64,000 bases of DNA from the NCBI GenBank assembly GCA_963556255.1, contig OY744604.1:72890279-72954278 (forward strand), written 5' to 3'. This document shows positions 42,475 through 51,285 of this stretch, in pieces. Under the pieces are notes generated by a model, which saw only the letters and a program-made list of their open reading frames with translations, was not told the origin of the DNA and ran no database searches. Position numbers and translations under genes: made by a program. This DNA comes from Allolobophora icterica. Lineage: Eukaryota; Annelida; Clitellata; Crassiclitellata; Lumbricidae. Numbering within the stretch: position 1 is the first letter of the stretch; the number at the start of each line of letters is the position of its first letter.

Positions 42475-42650
42475 CATGTGTCGGTATTTCCGACAAAAAC
42501 TATTACAACAGCAGAGTACGCAATTACCGCGTTGGCTGCTTTTTAGTTTCCATTAGGAATGCAAACCCGGGTTTATGCCTACCCGGGTACCCGGATTACC
42601 CAGGATTTTCGGAACCCGAAAACCCGCGTTGAACCGCGATTGAAACCCGG
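42475..42650. repeat. Left gap-edge copy of a 175-bp block
   Basis: Nearly identical to 43,130-43,310, from ATCATGTGTCGGTATTTCCG through GAAACCCGGG, with one extra C. The two copies flank an assembly gap. Confidence 0.85.
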
Positions 42651-42651
42651 G

Positions 42652-42851
42652 NNNNNNNNNNNNNNNNNNNNNNNNNNNNNNNNNNNNNNNNNNNNNNNNN
42701 NNNNNNNNNNNNNNNNNNNNNNNNNNNNNNNNNNNNNNNNNNNNNNNNNNNNNNNNNNNNNNNNNNNNNNNNNNNNNNNNNNNNNNNNNNNNNNNNNNNN
42801 NNNNNNNNNNNNNNNNNNNNNNNNNNNNNNNNNNNNNNNNNNNNNNNNNNN
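42652..42851. other. Assembly gap, 200 N
   Basis: Exactly 200 N, a placeholder length, so the true distance is unknown. Confidence 0.99.
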
Positions 42852-43310
42852 TCACAGGTCTACTACTTCAGTTTGGAATCTTAATTAAAAGGCCGCATTA
42901 AACAAGCAGGTAGGTATGTCTAGGTAGGCCTAGTAGGAAAATTTCGAAATCAAGTGCTAGACGCTATAATGCTGTAAATCAGTATGCTTTCACTCTAGAT
43001 AGGTAGCTTTTGCAAGTAGTTTTGTAGGCTCAAGCTATGCCTCTTAAGCGAGTAATATGAGGTAAGTATCTTAATCTAGGCTAGATAGAAAGGACGTAAC
43101 ATTTAAAGTAAGTAAAGTAAGTAATCATGTGTCGGTATTTCCGACAAAAACTATTACAACAGCAGAGTACGCAATTACCGCGTTGGCTGCTTTTTAGTTT
43201 CCATTAGGAATGCAAACCCGGGTTTATGCCTACCCGGGTACCCGGATTACCCAGGATTTTCGGAACCCGAAAACCCGCGTTGAACGCGATTGAAACCCGG
43301 GTTTGAACAA
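42852..43310. repeat. Gap-adjacent inverted and duplicated sequence
   Basis: 42,860-42,960 contains the reverse complement of copy C sequence around 42,130-42,200 (GGCCGCATTAAACAAGCAGG), then 43,130-43,310 repeats 42,475-42,650 directly. The order is probably an assembly product of diverged haplotypes. Confidence 0.6.
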
Positions 43311-43454
43311 TGACATCAAATTTTCATTACTGGTTTATTACATTAAAATGTAGCCTAACTCGAATCAATGTTTTACTATACAATAATATAACTGTAGCAT
43401 GTTTCGGATGCATATCGTTATCATTAATATACTACGAACGCAGCCAAACTTGAA

Positions 43455-43459
43455 AGATT

Positions 43460-43506
<47 letters not shown>

Positions 43507-43512
43507 ACAACA
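43455..43512. repeat. (CAA)n microsatellite
   Basis: About 55 bp of AAC/CAA repeats. Confidence 0.95.
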
Positions 43513-43679
43513 ACGGAGGTCTACAAGTAAAACAATAATGTTTGAGGTTATTAGCGGTAGTAACGTTACAAAACGTTGCGCACAACTAGGTTAATTTATG
43601 AAGCTCGATTCTTTCAAGTAAATAGATTAGGCAGAGTCACTCAGTCATAGTAGTAATTGTAACCAAAGACTTACATGAC

Positions 43680-44190
43680 GCAACTCAGATCAGCAGCGCT
43701 GTCGACCCGCTTCAGTGCCAGCACCGGCAAAAATAGAGGTTTTCAAGAGTCTACGGAACTGAAGAGGAGCGAGGGCAAGAAGCTCTTGGGCGGATAGACT
43801 GGGAAGACTGTTCCAGGCTGCAGGACCCCACATAAGCGAAGCTTCTGGATTGGGCCATGGAAGAGTGCATAGGAGGAACAACCACAAGGCACGGGCCTAG
43901 GATCGCAAGGAGCCCCTCGAAGGCAATTAAGAAAACGAGGTGGAGAAATTCATTAGGAAAGACGGAGCAGACCCAGTAAGGCAGCTGCGCATGAGGGTGA
44001 AGATATGTGGGCAAACTTAGGAATATCACCTATAAGCCGAGCGGCAGCATTAAGAATAGACTGAAGTTTGTGCCTATTGGAGGAGTAAAGGCCAATGTAC
44101 ACCTCACTGCCGAAGTCCATACGAGTGCAGTTCGAAGCGTGGACCAGTGTAGTGACAGAATGGGCAACATTAGGGGTTAAAGCGTAGGAT
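43680..44190 (-). mobile_element. LINE ORF2 C-terminal fragment
   Basis: Minus strand reads LVHASNCTRMDFGSEVYIGL, LQSILNAAARLIGDIPKFAH and, shifted, LMWGPAAWNSLPSLSAQELL, the thumb-to-end region of a CR1-like ORF2. Frames are broken. Confidence 0.6.
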
Positions 44191-44299
44191 ACGTCCCACT
44201 CCTGTTTGTGAGATTGGGGTTATGCTTCGTCTAATAGATCGTTTCGACGTCTATTATGGGATCGCGTTTCGCTTCCCGATCGTAGTTTATTTCAGAGAA

Positions 44300-44430
44300 T
44301 TAAATCACGGGACCTCAAATGGCGTGGCTCTCATTCCAACGGACAGCAGTGGTGACGGATATCACCGATCAATTCATTGAAAAATGAGCAGGGTCGAGGC
44401 AATACGGTCGCTATATAAAAACGTGTAGGC
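44300..44430. repeat. Dispersed repeat ending GGTCGCTATATAAA
   Basis: Shares GGACCTNAAATNGCGTGG, CAGCRGTGRTGA and GGTCGAGGCAATACRGTCGCTATATAAAA with 46,200-46,305. Probably a SINE 3' half. Confidence 0.55.
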
Positions 44431-44509
44431 CTACTTTTACATTTATTATAGTAGCTTTCTGTACGCGTTGGTTTTCAGTCATGAAGACATTTCTATTGGA
44501 CTTAGCTTT

Positions 44510-45195
44510 ATCGTAGCTTCTACTGTATAATTATACTTCACGAAGAAAAACATGAAGAGAACTTAATATCTGTTAGACCTGTTAGACCTATCTATGCACT
44601 AAACCACCCATTTCTTGTAAGGATTATTCTATCGAAGCACGAACAATATACATTCAGCAACAGTTGACTGAATTCTATTCTCAAATGAGGCTAGAACTCA
44701 TTTAAAGCAGATTTTTCCTCATGTACTTGACGTGCTTGGTTCTACCTGACAGTGTGTTGACTGAAGCCAAAATAATCTACACGCAAGGCCTCACCATATA
44801 GAATATCTACATAGCCTATATGGAATCTTAAAATTATACAATTGTATATTTATTTAATCGTTTAACCTTCAGATTGAGAAATTATCAGTTTTGTAAGGCT
44901 GGTTGCTTGTTTGAAGAGCATGTTGACAATCGCTTCGAATTTCAAAGCAATCTAGCTTAGCAAACAAGGGCCTTTAGAATCGCTGAACCATACAATGAGC
45001 TCATCGTATTTTAACAATGCCACTACTGCGGTAGGCCTACTTCAAGGTACTTTAGCTCTTCACTTTGTCAGATTTGTCCTCTAACCCAAGCAAATATTTA
45101 CATAATTAATCTAAAGTGTTCGACAGATCAAGGTCTAAGCATTTCAAGATTTGTTATGTTTATCGCGAGAAAATTTAACAACAGAAGATTACATT
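44510..45195. repeat. Segmental duplication copy D, left part
   Basis: Matches 1,250-1,900 and 4,750-5,350 (for example AATATCTGTTAGACCT, CAATATACATTCAGCAACAGTTGA, GAGAAATTATCAGTTTTGTAAGGCTG). It is interrupted at 45,195 by the Polinton and resumes at 62,554 (TTAAGAGAAGCTAGTGGTTG matches 1,930-1,950). Confidence 0.7.
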
Positions 45196-45423
45196 AGTAG
45201 GAGTTAAGTAGGCGTTTCAACGCAGTCGCTAGGTGTCGTTCTGAAAGCTTAAAAACCGTTACAATGAGTGAATCTGAAACCGGAGTTAACGCATTCGCCA
45301 GGCGGCGTTCTGAAAGCTTAAAAACCGTTACAAAGAGTGAATCTGAAACCCCAACCTTTTGGCGCTATCAAGGTCCTGCCAGAGGGAATCGAATGGTCAT
45401 TCAGGGTAAAGAAATGAGATTAC
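45196..45423. repeat. Polinton left terminal inverted repeat
   Basis: About 228 bp pairing with 62,325-62,553 with few mismatches, up to GAGATTAC. Contains two tandem units of 69 bp (CTGAAAGCTT at 45,241 and 45,310). Confidence 0.95.
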
Positions 45424-45559
45424 AAGCCCTCTCGTGACCAGCCAGCCCTTATAAACAGATCGGCTTTTAAAAACAGTGCCTATGCTTATAACTCTCCCAG
45501 CCCTAAGTCTGCCACCTTCTCATCGTTCTCCTCCTGCACCAGGCAATTAAAATAACTCA

Positions 45560-45684
45560 ATAACACACACAACAACACACAGACACACACACAGACACAC
45601 ACACACAGACACACACACACACACACACCTACACACACATACATACACACATACACAAACATACATACACACATATACTGTCTG

Positions 45685-45717
<33 letters not shown>

Positions 45718-45725
45718 GCAACGCA
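45560..45725. repeat. (CA)n and (CTGT)n microsatellites in the Polinton left arm
   Basis: CACACA-rich tract followed by TGTC/CTGT repeats. Open frames here are repeat shadows. Confidence 0.9.
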
Positions 45726-46199
45726 CCGACAGACAAACAAACAGAAGAGACGCCCATATAGACAGGAACACACACACATACAGAGGCATAGACAGACCTA
45801 CGCACAGACAGGCCCATACATAAAATTTTAAGTTACAGAATCGGATAGAGGGTGAAAAATCCGGAATTTTGCGTACCTACACGGCATACTTCCCTTCATA
45901 AATAAAGAAACGCAGCGCTGGCCCATTTAAATCTTCAGCCATGAAGAACATACTGGGCCAAGCTGCCCATCTTAACGACTGCAGAACAAGCCACCTATCG
46001 AGTGTGGCGGAATCATTTGATAATGCGATAGATATAACAAACTGAAATATGGTTCTTCTCGTAGATGGCACAGTAGCTACATTGGTAACAGCGTTAGGCA
46101 TGATTGTTACGATCCCAGTTCGCCTCCCGAAGACGGCATGACTTTTGTAAATACTTTAGTGATTTAAAATCTTGGTCTATCACGGTTGGTATCCTACAC

Positions 46200-46305
46200 T
46201 GGGACCTTAAATTGCGTGGTTCCGACTTATACGGGCAGCGGTGATGAAGATTCTCATCCGATCAATGATCAAGGTCGAGGCAATACAGTCGCTATATAAA
46301 ACACG
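46200..46305. repeat. Dispersed repeat copy inside the Polinton
   Basis: Second copy of the 44,300-44,430 repeat, ending GTCGCTATATAAAACACG. Confidence 0.5.
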
Positions 46306-46363
46306 TACATTTGCATGTTCCCATTTCAGGTTACACGAGGGCTTAATTGATGCAACCATCATT

Positions 46364-46467
46364 TGTGGGGCGTGGTGGCTCAGTGATAAGTTCGGCGCCT
46401 TGTGACCGGAGGGTTGCAGGTTCGAATCCCACTCTAGCCGCTGCGTACGGACCTTGGGCAAGTCACC
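46364..46467 (+). mobile_element. tRNA-derived SINE head
   Basis: Contains a polymerase III box A-like TGGCTCAGTGAT (46,376-46,387) and a perfect box B GGTTCGAATCC (46,419-46,429) with tRNA-like spacing, followed by CGGACCTTGGGCAAGTCACC, a phrase typical of the region after the tRNA head in MIR/CORE-type SINEs. The rest of the SINE body is missing; the 124-bp array starts at once. Confidence 0.65.
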
Positions 46468-47520
46468 CCGAAAGAAATTTTTCATTGACAAAAATTCATC
46501 AGGCCAAAATCAATATTTACACCTGAAACGTGCAGAAAAATCGTTTTTACGCTGTGTAAAATTTTTTCACCCATCCCCAAAAACTTTTACCCCGAAATAA
46601 ATTTTTCATTGTCAAAAATTCATCAGGCCAAAATCAATATTTACACCTGAAACGTGCAGAAAAATCGTTTTTACGCTGTGTAAAATTTTTTCACCCATCC
46701 CCAAAAACTTTTACCCCGAAACAAATTTTTCATTGTCAAAAATTCATCAGGCCAAAATCAATATTTACACCTGAAACGTGCAGAAAAATCGTTTTTACGC
46801 TGTGTAAAATTTTTTCACCCATCCCCAAAAACTTTTACCCCGAAACAAATTTTTCATTGTCAAAAATTCATCAGGCCAAAATCAATATTTACACCTGAAA
46901 CGTGCAGAAAAATCGTTTTTACGCTGTGTAAAATTTTTTCACCCATCCCCAAAAACTTTTACCCCGAAACAAATTTTTCATTGTCAAAAATTCATCAGGC
47001 CAAAATCAATATTTACACCTGAAACGTGCAGAAAAATCGTTTTTACGCTGTGTAAAATTTTTTCACCCATCCCCAAAAACTTTTACCCCGAAACAAATTT
47101 TTCATTGTCAAAAATTCATCAGGCCAAAATCAATATTTACACCTGAAACGTGCAGAAAAATCGTTTTTACGCTGTGTAAAATTTTTTCACCCATCCCCAA
47201 AAACTTTTACCCCGAAACAAATTTTTCATTGTCAAAAATTCATCAGGCCAAAATCAATATTTACACCTGAAACGTGCAGAAAAATCGTTTCTACGCTGTG
47301 TAAAATTTTTTCACCCATCCCCAAAAACTTTTACCCCGAAACAAATTTTTCATTGTCAAAAATTCATCAGGCCAAAATCAATATTTACACCTGAAACGTG
47401 CAGAAAAATCGTTTTTACGCTGTGTAAAATTTTTTCACCCATCCCCAAAAACTTTTACCCCGAAATAAATTTTTCATTGTCAAAAATTCATCAGGCCAAA
47501 ATCAATATTTCGAACGAAAT
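46467..47520. repeat. Satellite array, nine copies of a 124-bp unit
   Basis: The word CAGGCCAAAATCAATATTT has its AGG at 46,501, 46,625, 46,749, 46,873, 46,997, 47,121, 47,245, 47,369 and 47,493, an exact 124-bp period. Units differ by one or two bases; the last one diverges after ATCAATATTT. Non-coding on both strands. It lies between the left TIR and the first gene. Confidence 0.97.
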
Positions 47521-47643
47521 CGTGCAGTGAACGCAAATCTACGCTGAGTAAAATTTTCAGCCGGACTTTGAAATTTCAAAACGTGACACTTCTCGTCGTT
47601 TTCTGAATACCATTTTTCGGTCACGTTTTTGGACTTGTGAATT

Positions 47644-47757
47644 ATGGAAATCGGGGAACTATGGAAATCGGGGAAATACGGAAATCTGGAACCACGGAAA
47701 TCGGGGAACTGCGGAAATCGGGGCACTACGGAAATCGGGGAACTGGGGAAATCGTAC
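47644..47757. repeat. 17-bp minisatellite
   Basis: About six and a half copies of a unit like ACGGAAATCGGGGAACT. On the minus strand it reads as a Pro/Phe-rich repeat, which I treat as non-coding. Confidence 0.85.
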
Positions 47758-47879
47758 GGCGGTGGCGCGGTGACCTGCGGAAACTTGAGCACATAAAAAA
47801 TTATAAATCCGCTAATAATATGCTGGTGGCGCGCTAGGAATTACAGACTCACTACTCCAACCACCTACGATGAAAACTT

Positions 47880-48485
47880 TTATTTTGAGGTTCGCGGACA
47901 AGTCCCAGTGCTGGTTAGTTTCTTTATTAGTTCCGCCACCATGTCGTCTTTGCTTTGACTCGGCAACTCTTTTTTTCCGCTCTTGCTTTGTATATCACGT
48001 TTCATCGTTCTATATTTTTCCTCCTCTCCCAGAATAAGTTTATATTCATCGTCGCTTATAGCTGTGTCTTCTAACGCCCGAGAAATATGGTCATGAACTG
48101 TGTTTAGCTTACTTTCCGCCAAAATACAAATTTCGTCGTGTTTTGAAGCTTTAGCAACAAACGATCGGCTAACAACATTTCCAATAATATCCAGAAAACT
48201 CGTCGCTATGGCCAAACTCTCCAGAACAATACCAGGAATAAAACCAATGCCAGTGGCCAACATAGGCGCCCCACCCACCCCAGTTCCAAGACTAACTATA
48301 GCAAGGCCGGCCGAGGCCCCATTAGCCACATCTACAACCCTCTTATACTTCTTGCATAGTTGTCCCCGACTTATCGCCTCAGACCTCAGGAATGCTTCTA
48401 TTTCGCCGATCTTCTGCAAGCGAAATGTTTGCGACGTCGTGTCTGACGAAATTGTTGACTCCATCAGCGGTGGGTACAAAGACAT
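47880..48485 (-). CDS. Polinton glycine-rich membrane protein, 201 aa
   Basis: Starts at an ATG and ends near the array-bearing left arm. The centre (about 55-110) is a glycine/alanine-rich hydrophobic segment (GASAGLAIVSLGTGVGGAPM, then IPGIVLESLAIATSFL) that could form a membrane hairpin. Around it are charged helical regions (LCKKYKRVVD; LAESKLNTVHDHISRALED; DDEYKLILGEEEKYRTMKRD). Similar uncharacterised proteins accompany Polintons in other animals, to my recollection. Possibly a membrane-active virion or lysis component. It is the last gene of the leftward run, 7 nt from its neighbour. Confidence 0.7.
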   Translation of the reverse strand: MSLYPPLMESTISSDTTSQTFRLQKIGEIEAFLRSEAISRGQLCKKYKRVVDVANGASAGLAIVSLGTGVGGAPMLATGIGFIPGIVLESLAIATSFLDIIGNVVSRSFVAKASKHDEICILAESKLNTVHDHISRALEDTAISDDEYKLILGEEEKYRTMKRDIQSKSGKKELPSQSKDDMVAELIKKLTSTGTCPRTSK

Positions 48486-48492
48486 ACTTTTT

Positions 48493-49038
48493 TTATAGTT
48501 GCTCTATCAGTAACGTTACGTTTAACTCAATAGTTGAAGTACTTTCAACACCTCTCTTTTTTCCTTCAATTCTGAAACTCGTTTGTCCTGGAATGAATAT
48601 TGCCCTAGCTGCATCAAATTGCCCACTTAGAACGTCGATTGTACGATCAATGCTACCCGCGACTGTTATAACGCGAACTGACGCATCACCGGTACTAACA
48701 CCAAACATTGTAAGCCTCCAGAATCCGCGGTCTAATGAGACCGTCTCATTATTAGTTTGCAACGTAATACATGGATAACGTGCCGCGGTCAATGGAAGTG
48801 TTTGCCACGAACTTCGAGTCACAGTTTTGGTCGCTGTGTAGATATCCCGGCTGTGGTAATCGTCCGACACGAAATCGATATGGATTTGGGGAACCGCGGC
48901 TAACATATCTGCGGTGGGCTTAGGGATAGTATATCCCCAGTTGGTTAGTCCAACCAAATCATCGAGGTTGTACTTGTGCATATTTGTTTCTCCTTTTTGC
49001 CGGAGATAACCTCGAATCTTGTAGTGTGAGTCAGCCAT
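48493..49038 (-). CDS. Polinton small beta-rich protein, 181 aa
   Basis: ATG start, 9 nt after the fibre-like gene's stop. Predicted to be mostly beta strand, with alternating hydrophobic residues (ITLQTNNETVSLDRGFWRLT; VRVITVAGSIDRTIDVLSGQ; TSTIELNVTLLIEQL). No signal peptide or membrane helix. I do not recognise the family. Position between the fibre-like and membrane protein suggests a virion accessory or fibre-associated part. Confidence 0.65.
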   Translation of the reverse strand: MADSHYKIRGYLRQKGETNMHKYNLDDLVGLTNWGYTIPKPTADMLAAVPQIHIDFVSDDYHSRDIYTATKTVTRSSWQTLPLTAARYPCITLQTNNETVSLDRGFWRLTMFGVSTGDASVRVITVAGSIDRTIDVLSGQFDAARAIFIPGQTSFRIEGKKRGVESTSTIELNVTLLIEQL

Positions 49039-49047
49039 TATTAAGTC

Positions 49048-50883
49048 TTATGTTTCCCCGACTTTAAAATATGTGTAAATCTGGAAGTTTTTAATTCCAA
49101 TTAATGAATTTACCATTTCTGGAGCAAGAACCGTAACCTTATAGATTTTATATGCAGCAACAGAGTCGACTGCAAATTCCTGCGGTATTAAAGGTAGGCT
49201 TAATGTGGCGCTTGAGGTGAATAGCTCTGTATATGTAAGCGCATCACCATTCCGAACTGCCCCACTTATCTTCCAGGACGCGACATTTATAGTAGTAAAA
49301 AACAGACCTACTTTCCATATGCGTACGGCCGTTGGACATTCAATCTGTAGCCACGCCCCAATAATTGGCCATTCAGTCCTGCACCTCCATCCCGTCGGTG
49401 AGGTGTTACCTATATTTATGGGATTAAAAGCCAAAACTGCCGATGAGCTTGCTGTTGATGCTTCACCGTTTTCTCCTCTACCACCACCACCACCGGTGAC
49501 AGTAAAACCTGTGTAGTTTTCGGTAACTGGTATGGGTGGAATGTGACCTGTATAGTTTAAAAATTTAAGGTTATTCACGTACTGCCTTACAGCGGTCTCT
49601 TTACTGTCTGTATATCTTTTAACCACAACAGCCTGATTGTCGACATATTGTTTATTGGCCACGTTCAAAGGCTCCGTCGGTATTTTATTTAATTTTGTCA
49701 TTTTGCCGGTTACGATTCTCGTCACCTGCCCGATACTCGCCGCGTCGGTATTAGTTGTTGAGGCCCCCGTGTAAAGCCCAGTCACCCTCTTACCGCCCAT
49801 AGCTAAATTTCCAGTCATTGCGTCGCCAACTTTAAGCACGCAAGCGCTCCTGACCATAGCGTCTTGTTCTTCGGCGTAAGTTTTTGCAGATTCGGCTTTC
49901 TGGTCCGCGTACCCCCTTGCGGCGGCGGTCTTTTGATCTGTATACAACCTCACGGCCGAATTAATCGCGGTGTCCTGATCGACCGCGTACTGCCTAGCAG
50001 CAATATGTTGAACATCAACATATTGTTTGTTAACCACGTGCAACGACTCCGTGGGAACTCTATCGAGGCTCAATAGAGCGCCGGCGACCGCTGTTGACAC
50101 CTGTTTCCAACTCGCTGCGTCGCTATCAGATCCTGGAATCTCTGTTGGAAGTCCAGTTACTCGGTGGCCACCCATGACTAAACTTCCAGTCATTACACTG
50201 CCAGATTTTAGCACACACACGTTCTTGACGATAACATCTTGCTCGTTGACGTAAGTTTTAACAATAACATCCTTTTCGTCCGCATACTGCCTAACGGAAT
50301 CTCTCAGCACCTCGTTCTTCTCGTCCGTGTACTGTTTAGCATCGATAAGCTTCTGGTCTGCATGGCTCTCGGCCGCGGCCGCCTTCTGGTCCGCGTACAG
50401 CCTGACGGCAGTGTCCAGCAGAGCGTCCTTATCGTCTGCGTAACGTTTAACGAGACCAGTTACCTCGGAGCTTAAGCCGTCTGCATACAACTCAGCTTGG
50501 TGCGCCCGCTCTTTCGCGTACTCCGTTATTTGTTTCCAACTCCCAACGTCGGACTCCCCCACCAATTCATCCCAACCCTCGTCTTCGCTATCAGATCCCG
50601 GAGTGTCCGTGGGCAAACCAGTCAATTTATGACCGCCCATTTTTAGAACGCCAGACATCGTTCCACCGGTGAGTTGCAGGTTGTCCTGATCTACGATGTC
50701 TGCATAAGCCTTTGTCGCGGCGTCCGTTTCCATCGTCGGCGTTCCCACATTTGTCAGCCGAAAACCTCCAGCCGAAAGAATTCCCAGCATGGTATCACCA
50801 GCCTTGTGGATGAGCCCAGCGGTGCTTATCTGCCCTCCTCCCACCCCACCTCCACCGTCTCTTCCAAATTTATCAACCGGCAT
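49048..50883 (-). CDS. Fibre-like adhesin with phage-tail-type repeats and discoidin-like C-terminus
   Basis: 611 residues from the ATG at 50,883 (MPVDKFGRDGGGG); the open frame continues four codons upstream to TTG. After a Gly-rich hinge come four modules of the type GDTMxGxLxMGGxxxTGLPT ending in a DAATKAYAD-like phrase, the pattern of phage tail-fibre shafts. They are separated by coiled-coil-prone KQYTDEK/RQYADEK/KTYVNEQ repeats. The last 160 residues start with TGGGGGRGENGE and look like a galactose-binding beta-sandwich (GWRCRTEWPIIGAWLQIECP; FFTTINVASWKI; IKNFQIY). Known in part from other Polintons through its MPVDKFGR start. Likely a trimeric receptor-binding spike; inferred. Confidence 0.75.
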   Translation of the reverse strand: MPVDKFGRDGGGGVGGGQISTAGLIHKAGDTMLGILSAGGFRLTNVGTPTMETDAATKAYADIVDQDNLQLTGGTMSGVLKMGGHKLTGLPTDTPGSDSEDEGWDELVGESDVGSWKQITEYAKERAHQAELYADGLSSEVTGLVKRYADDKDALLDTAVRLYADQKAAAAESHADQKLIDAKQYTDEKNEVLRDSVRQYADEKDVIVKTYVNEQDVIVKNVCVLKSGSVMTGSLVMGGHRVTGLPTEIPGSDSDAASWKQVSTAVAGALLSLDRVPTESLHVVNKQYVDVQHIAARQYAVDQDTAINSAVRLYTDQKTAAARGYADQKAESAKTYAEEQDAMVRSACVLKVGDAMTGNLAMGGKRVTGLYTGASTTNTDAASIGQVTRIVTGKMTKLNKIPTEPLNVANKQYVDNQAVVVKRYTDSKETAVRQYVNNLKFLNYTGHIPPIPVTENYTGFTVTGGGGGRGENGEASTASSSAVLAFNPINIGNTSPTGWRCRTEWPIIGAWLQIECPTAVRIWKVGLFFTTINVASWKISGAVRNGDALTYTELFTSSATLSLPLIPQEFAVDSVAAYKIYKVTVLAPEMVNSLIGIKNFQIYTYFKVGET

Positions 50884-50910
50884 TTTTATATACAAAAAGG
50901 TGATGGAAGT

Positions 50911-51285
50911 CTAACATAGGTCAAGCACGATATCTTCAAAATTCTTTCCGGCAGCGAGCTCTCTTAGCACGAGCAGACAGAGATGACCACATACCACATC
51001 ATCGGGCCCCTGTAGCTGGAACGTTTGAGTTCTTATAGGATTTTTTAAATATCGTGAAATTTCGAGAGGTGGATCCAGCCCATAACTGTCAAAATAGACG
51101 GCTGTAGGTCCATCTATCCAATAAGCGACCCAGTGAGTACCGTCGCCGGAACCGGAATCTAAATTAACAACTCCACACTCCTTCTCACGAGCCACGGCGG
51201 GCAGACCATCTCGCATGAAAACACCGCGGAAATGCGGCAGCGCCCTGGCAACTTTCTCTATATCGAAGTTGCTAAGAGGTTTTAG
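50911..51285 (-). CDS. Adenain-like cysteine protease, probably made by -1 frameshift
   Basis: Virion maturation protease of the adenovirus/Polinton type. Catalytic His in GTHWVAYW, the acidic/oxyanion region in YFDSYGLDPP, and Cys in QGPDDVVCGHLCLL. The only ATG gives 101 residues, but the homologous N-terminus (PLSNFDIEKVARALPHFRGV) lies upstream in the same frame with no ATG back to a stop at about 51,327. The frame is -1 relative to the pX-like gene and overlaps its end. An A_AAA_AAC slippery site (51,285-51,291) stands directly before that gene's TAA, so a pX-protease fusion by ribosomal frameshift is the best explanation. A non-ATG start is the alternative. Confidence 0.85.
   Translation of the reverse strand, partial: LKPLSNFDIEKVARALPHFRGVFMRDGLPAVAREKECGVVNLDSGSGDGTHWVAYWIDGPTAVYFDSYGLDPPLEISRYLKNPIRTQTFQLQGPDDVVCGHLCLLVLRELAAGKNFEDIVLDLC
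51248..51272 (-). promoter_or_regulatory. Candidate stimulatory stem-loop
   Basis: GCAACTT and AAGTTGC form a perfect 7-bp stem with an 11-nt loop, starting 12 nt after the slippery heptamer. Spacer is longer than the usual 5-9 nt, so a larger pseudoknot may be involved. Confidence 0.4.

Larger units (their letters stand above)
45424..47879. other. Non-coding left arm of the Polinton
   Basis: About 2.4 kb without a credible gene. It holds CA/CTGT repeats, a dispersed repeat, a SINE head, the 124-bp array and the 17-bp minisatellite. The open frame on the minus strand at 45,877-46,101 has no recognisable domain. Confidence 0.7.

Noticed and set aside
42553..42888. Open frames across the N gap
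   Set aside because: They consist mostly of undetermined bases.
45486..45817. Cys/Val-rich open frames on the minus strand
   Set aside because: Translations of CA and CTGT repeats in the Polinton left arm.
46364..46440. A tRNA gene
   Set aside because: Pol III boxes are present, but the cloverleaf is not convincing and a SINE-type body phrase follows, so it is called a SINE head.
46467..47520. Regularly spaced repeats resembling a CRISPR array
   Set aside because: Units are contiguous 124-bp copies with no unique spacers, in eukaryotic DNA with no cas genes.
47502..47792. 96-residue Pro/Phe-rich open frame
   Set aside because: Its repeat is the 17-bp minisatellite read in three frames, and the frame lacks an ATG start.
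49048..50883. Phage tail-fibre similarity as a sign of bacterial contamination
   Set aside because: The gene lies inside eukaryotic-type Polinton TIRs among Polinton genes and inside host repeats, and its MPVDKFGR start is known from animal Polintons.
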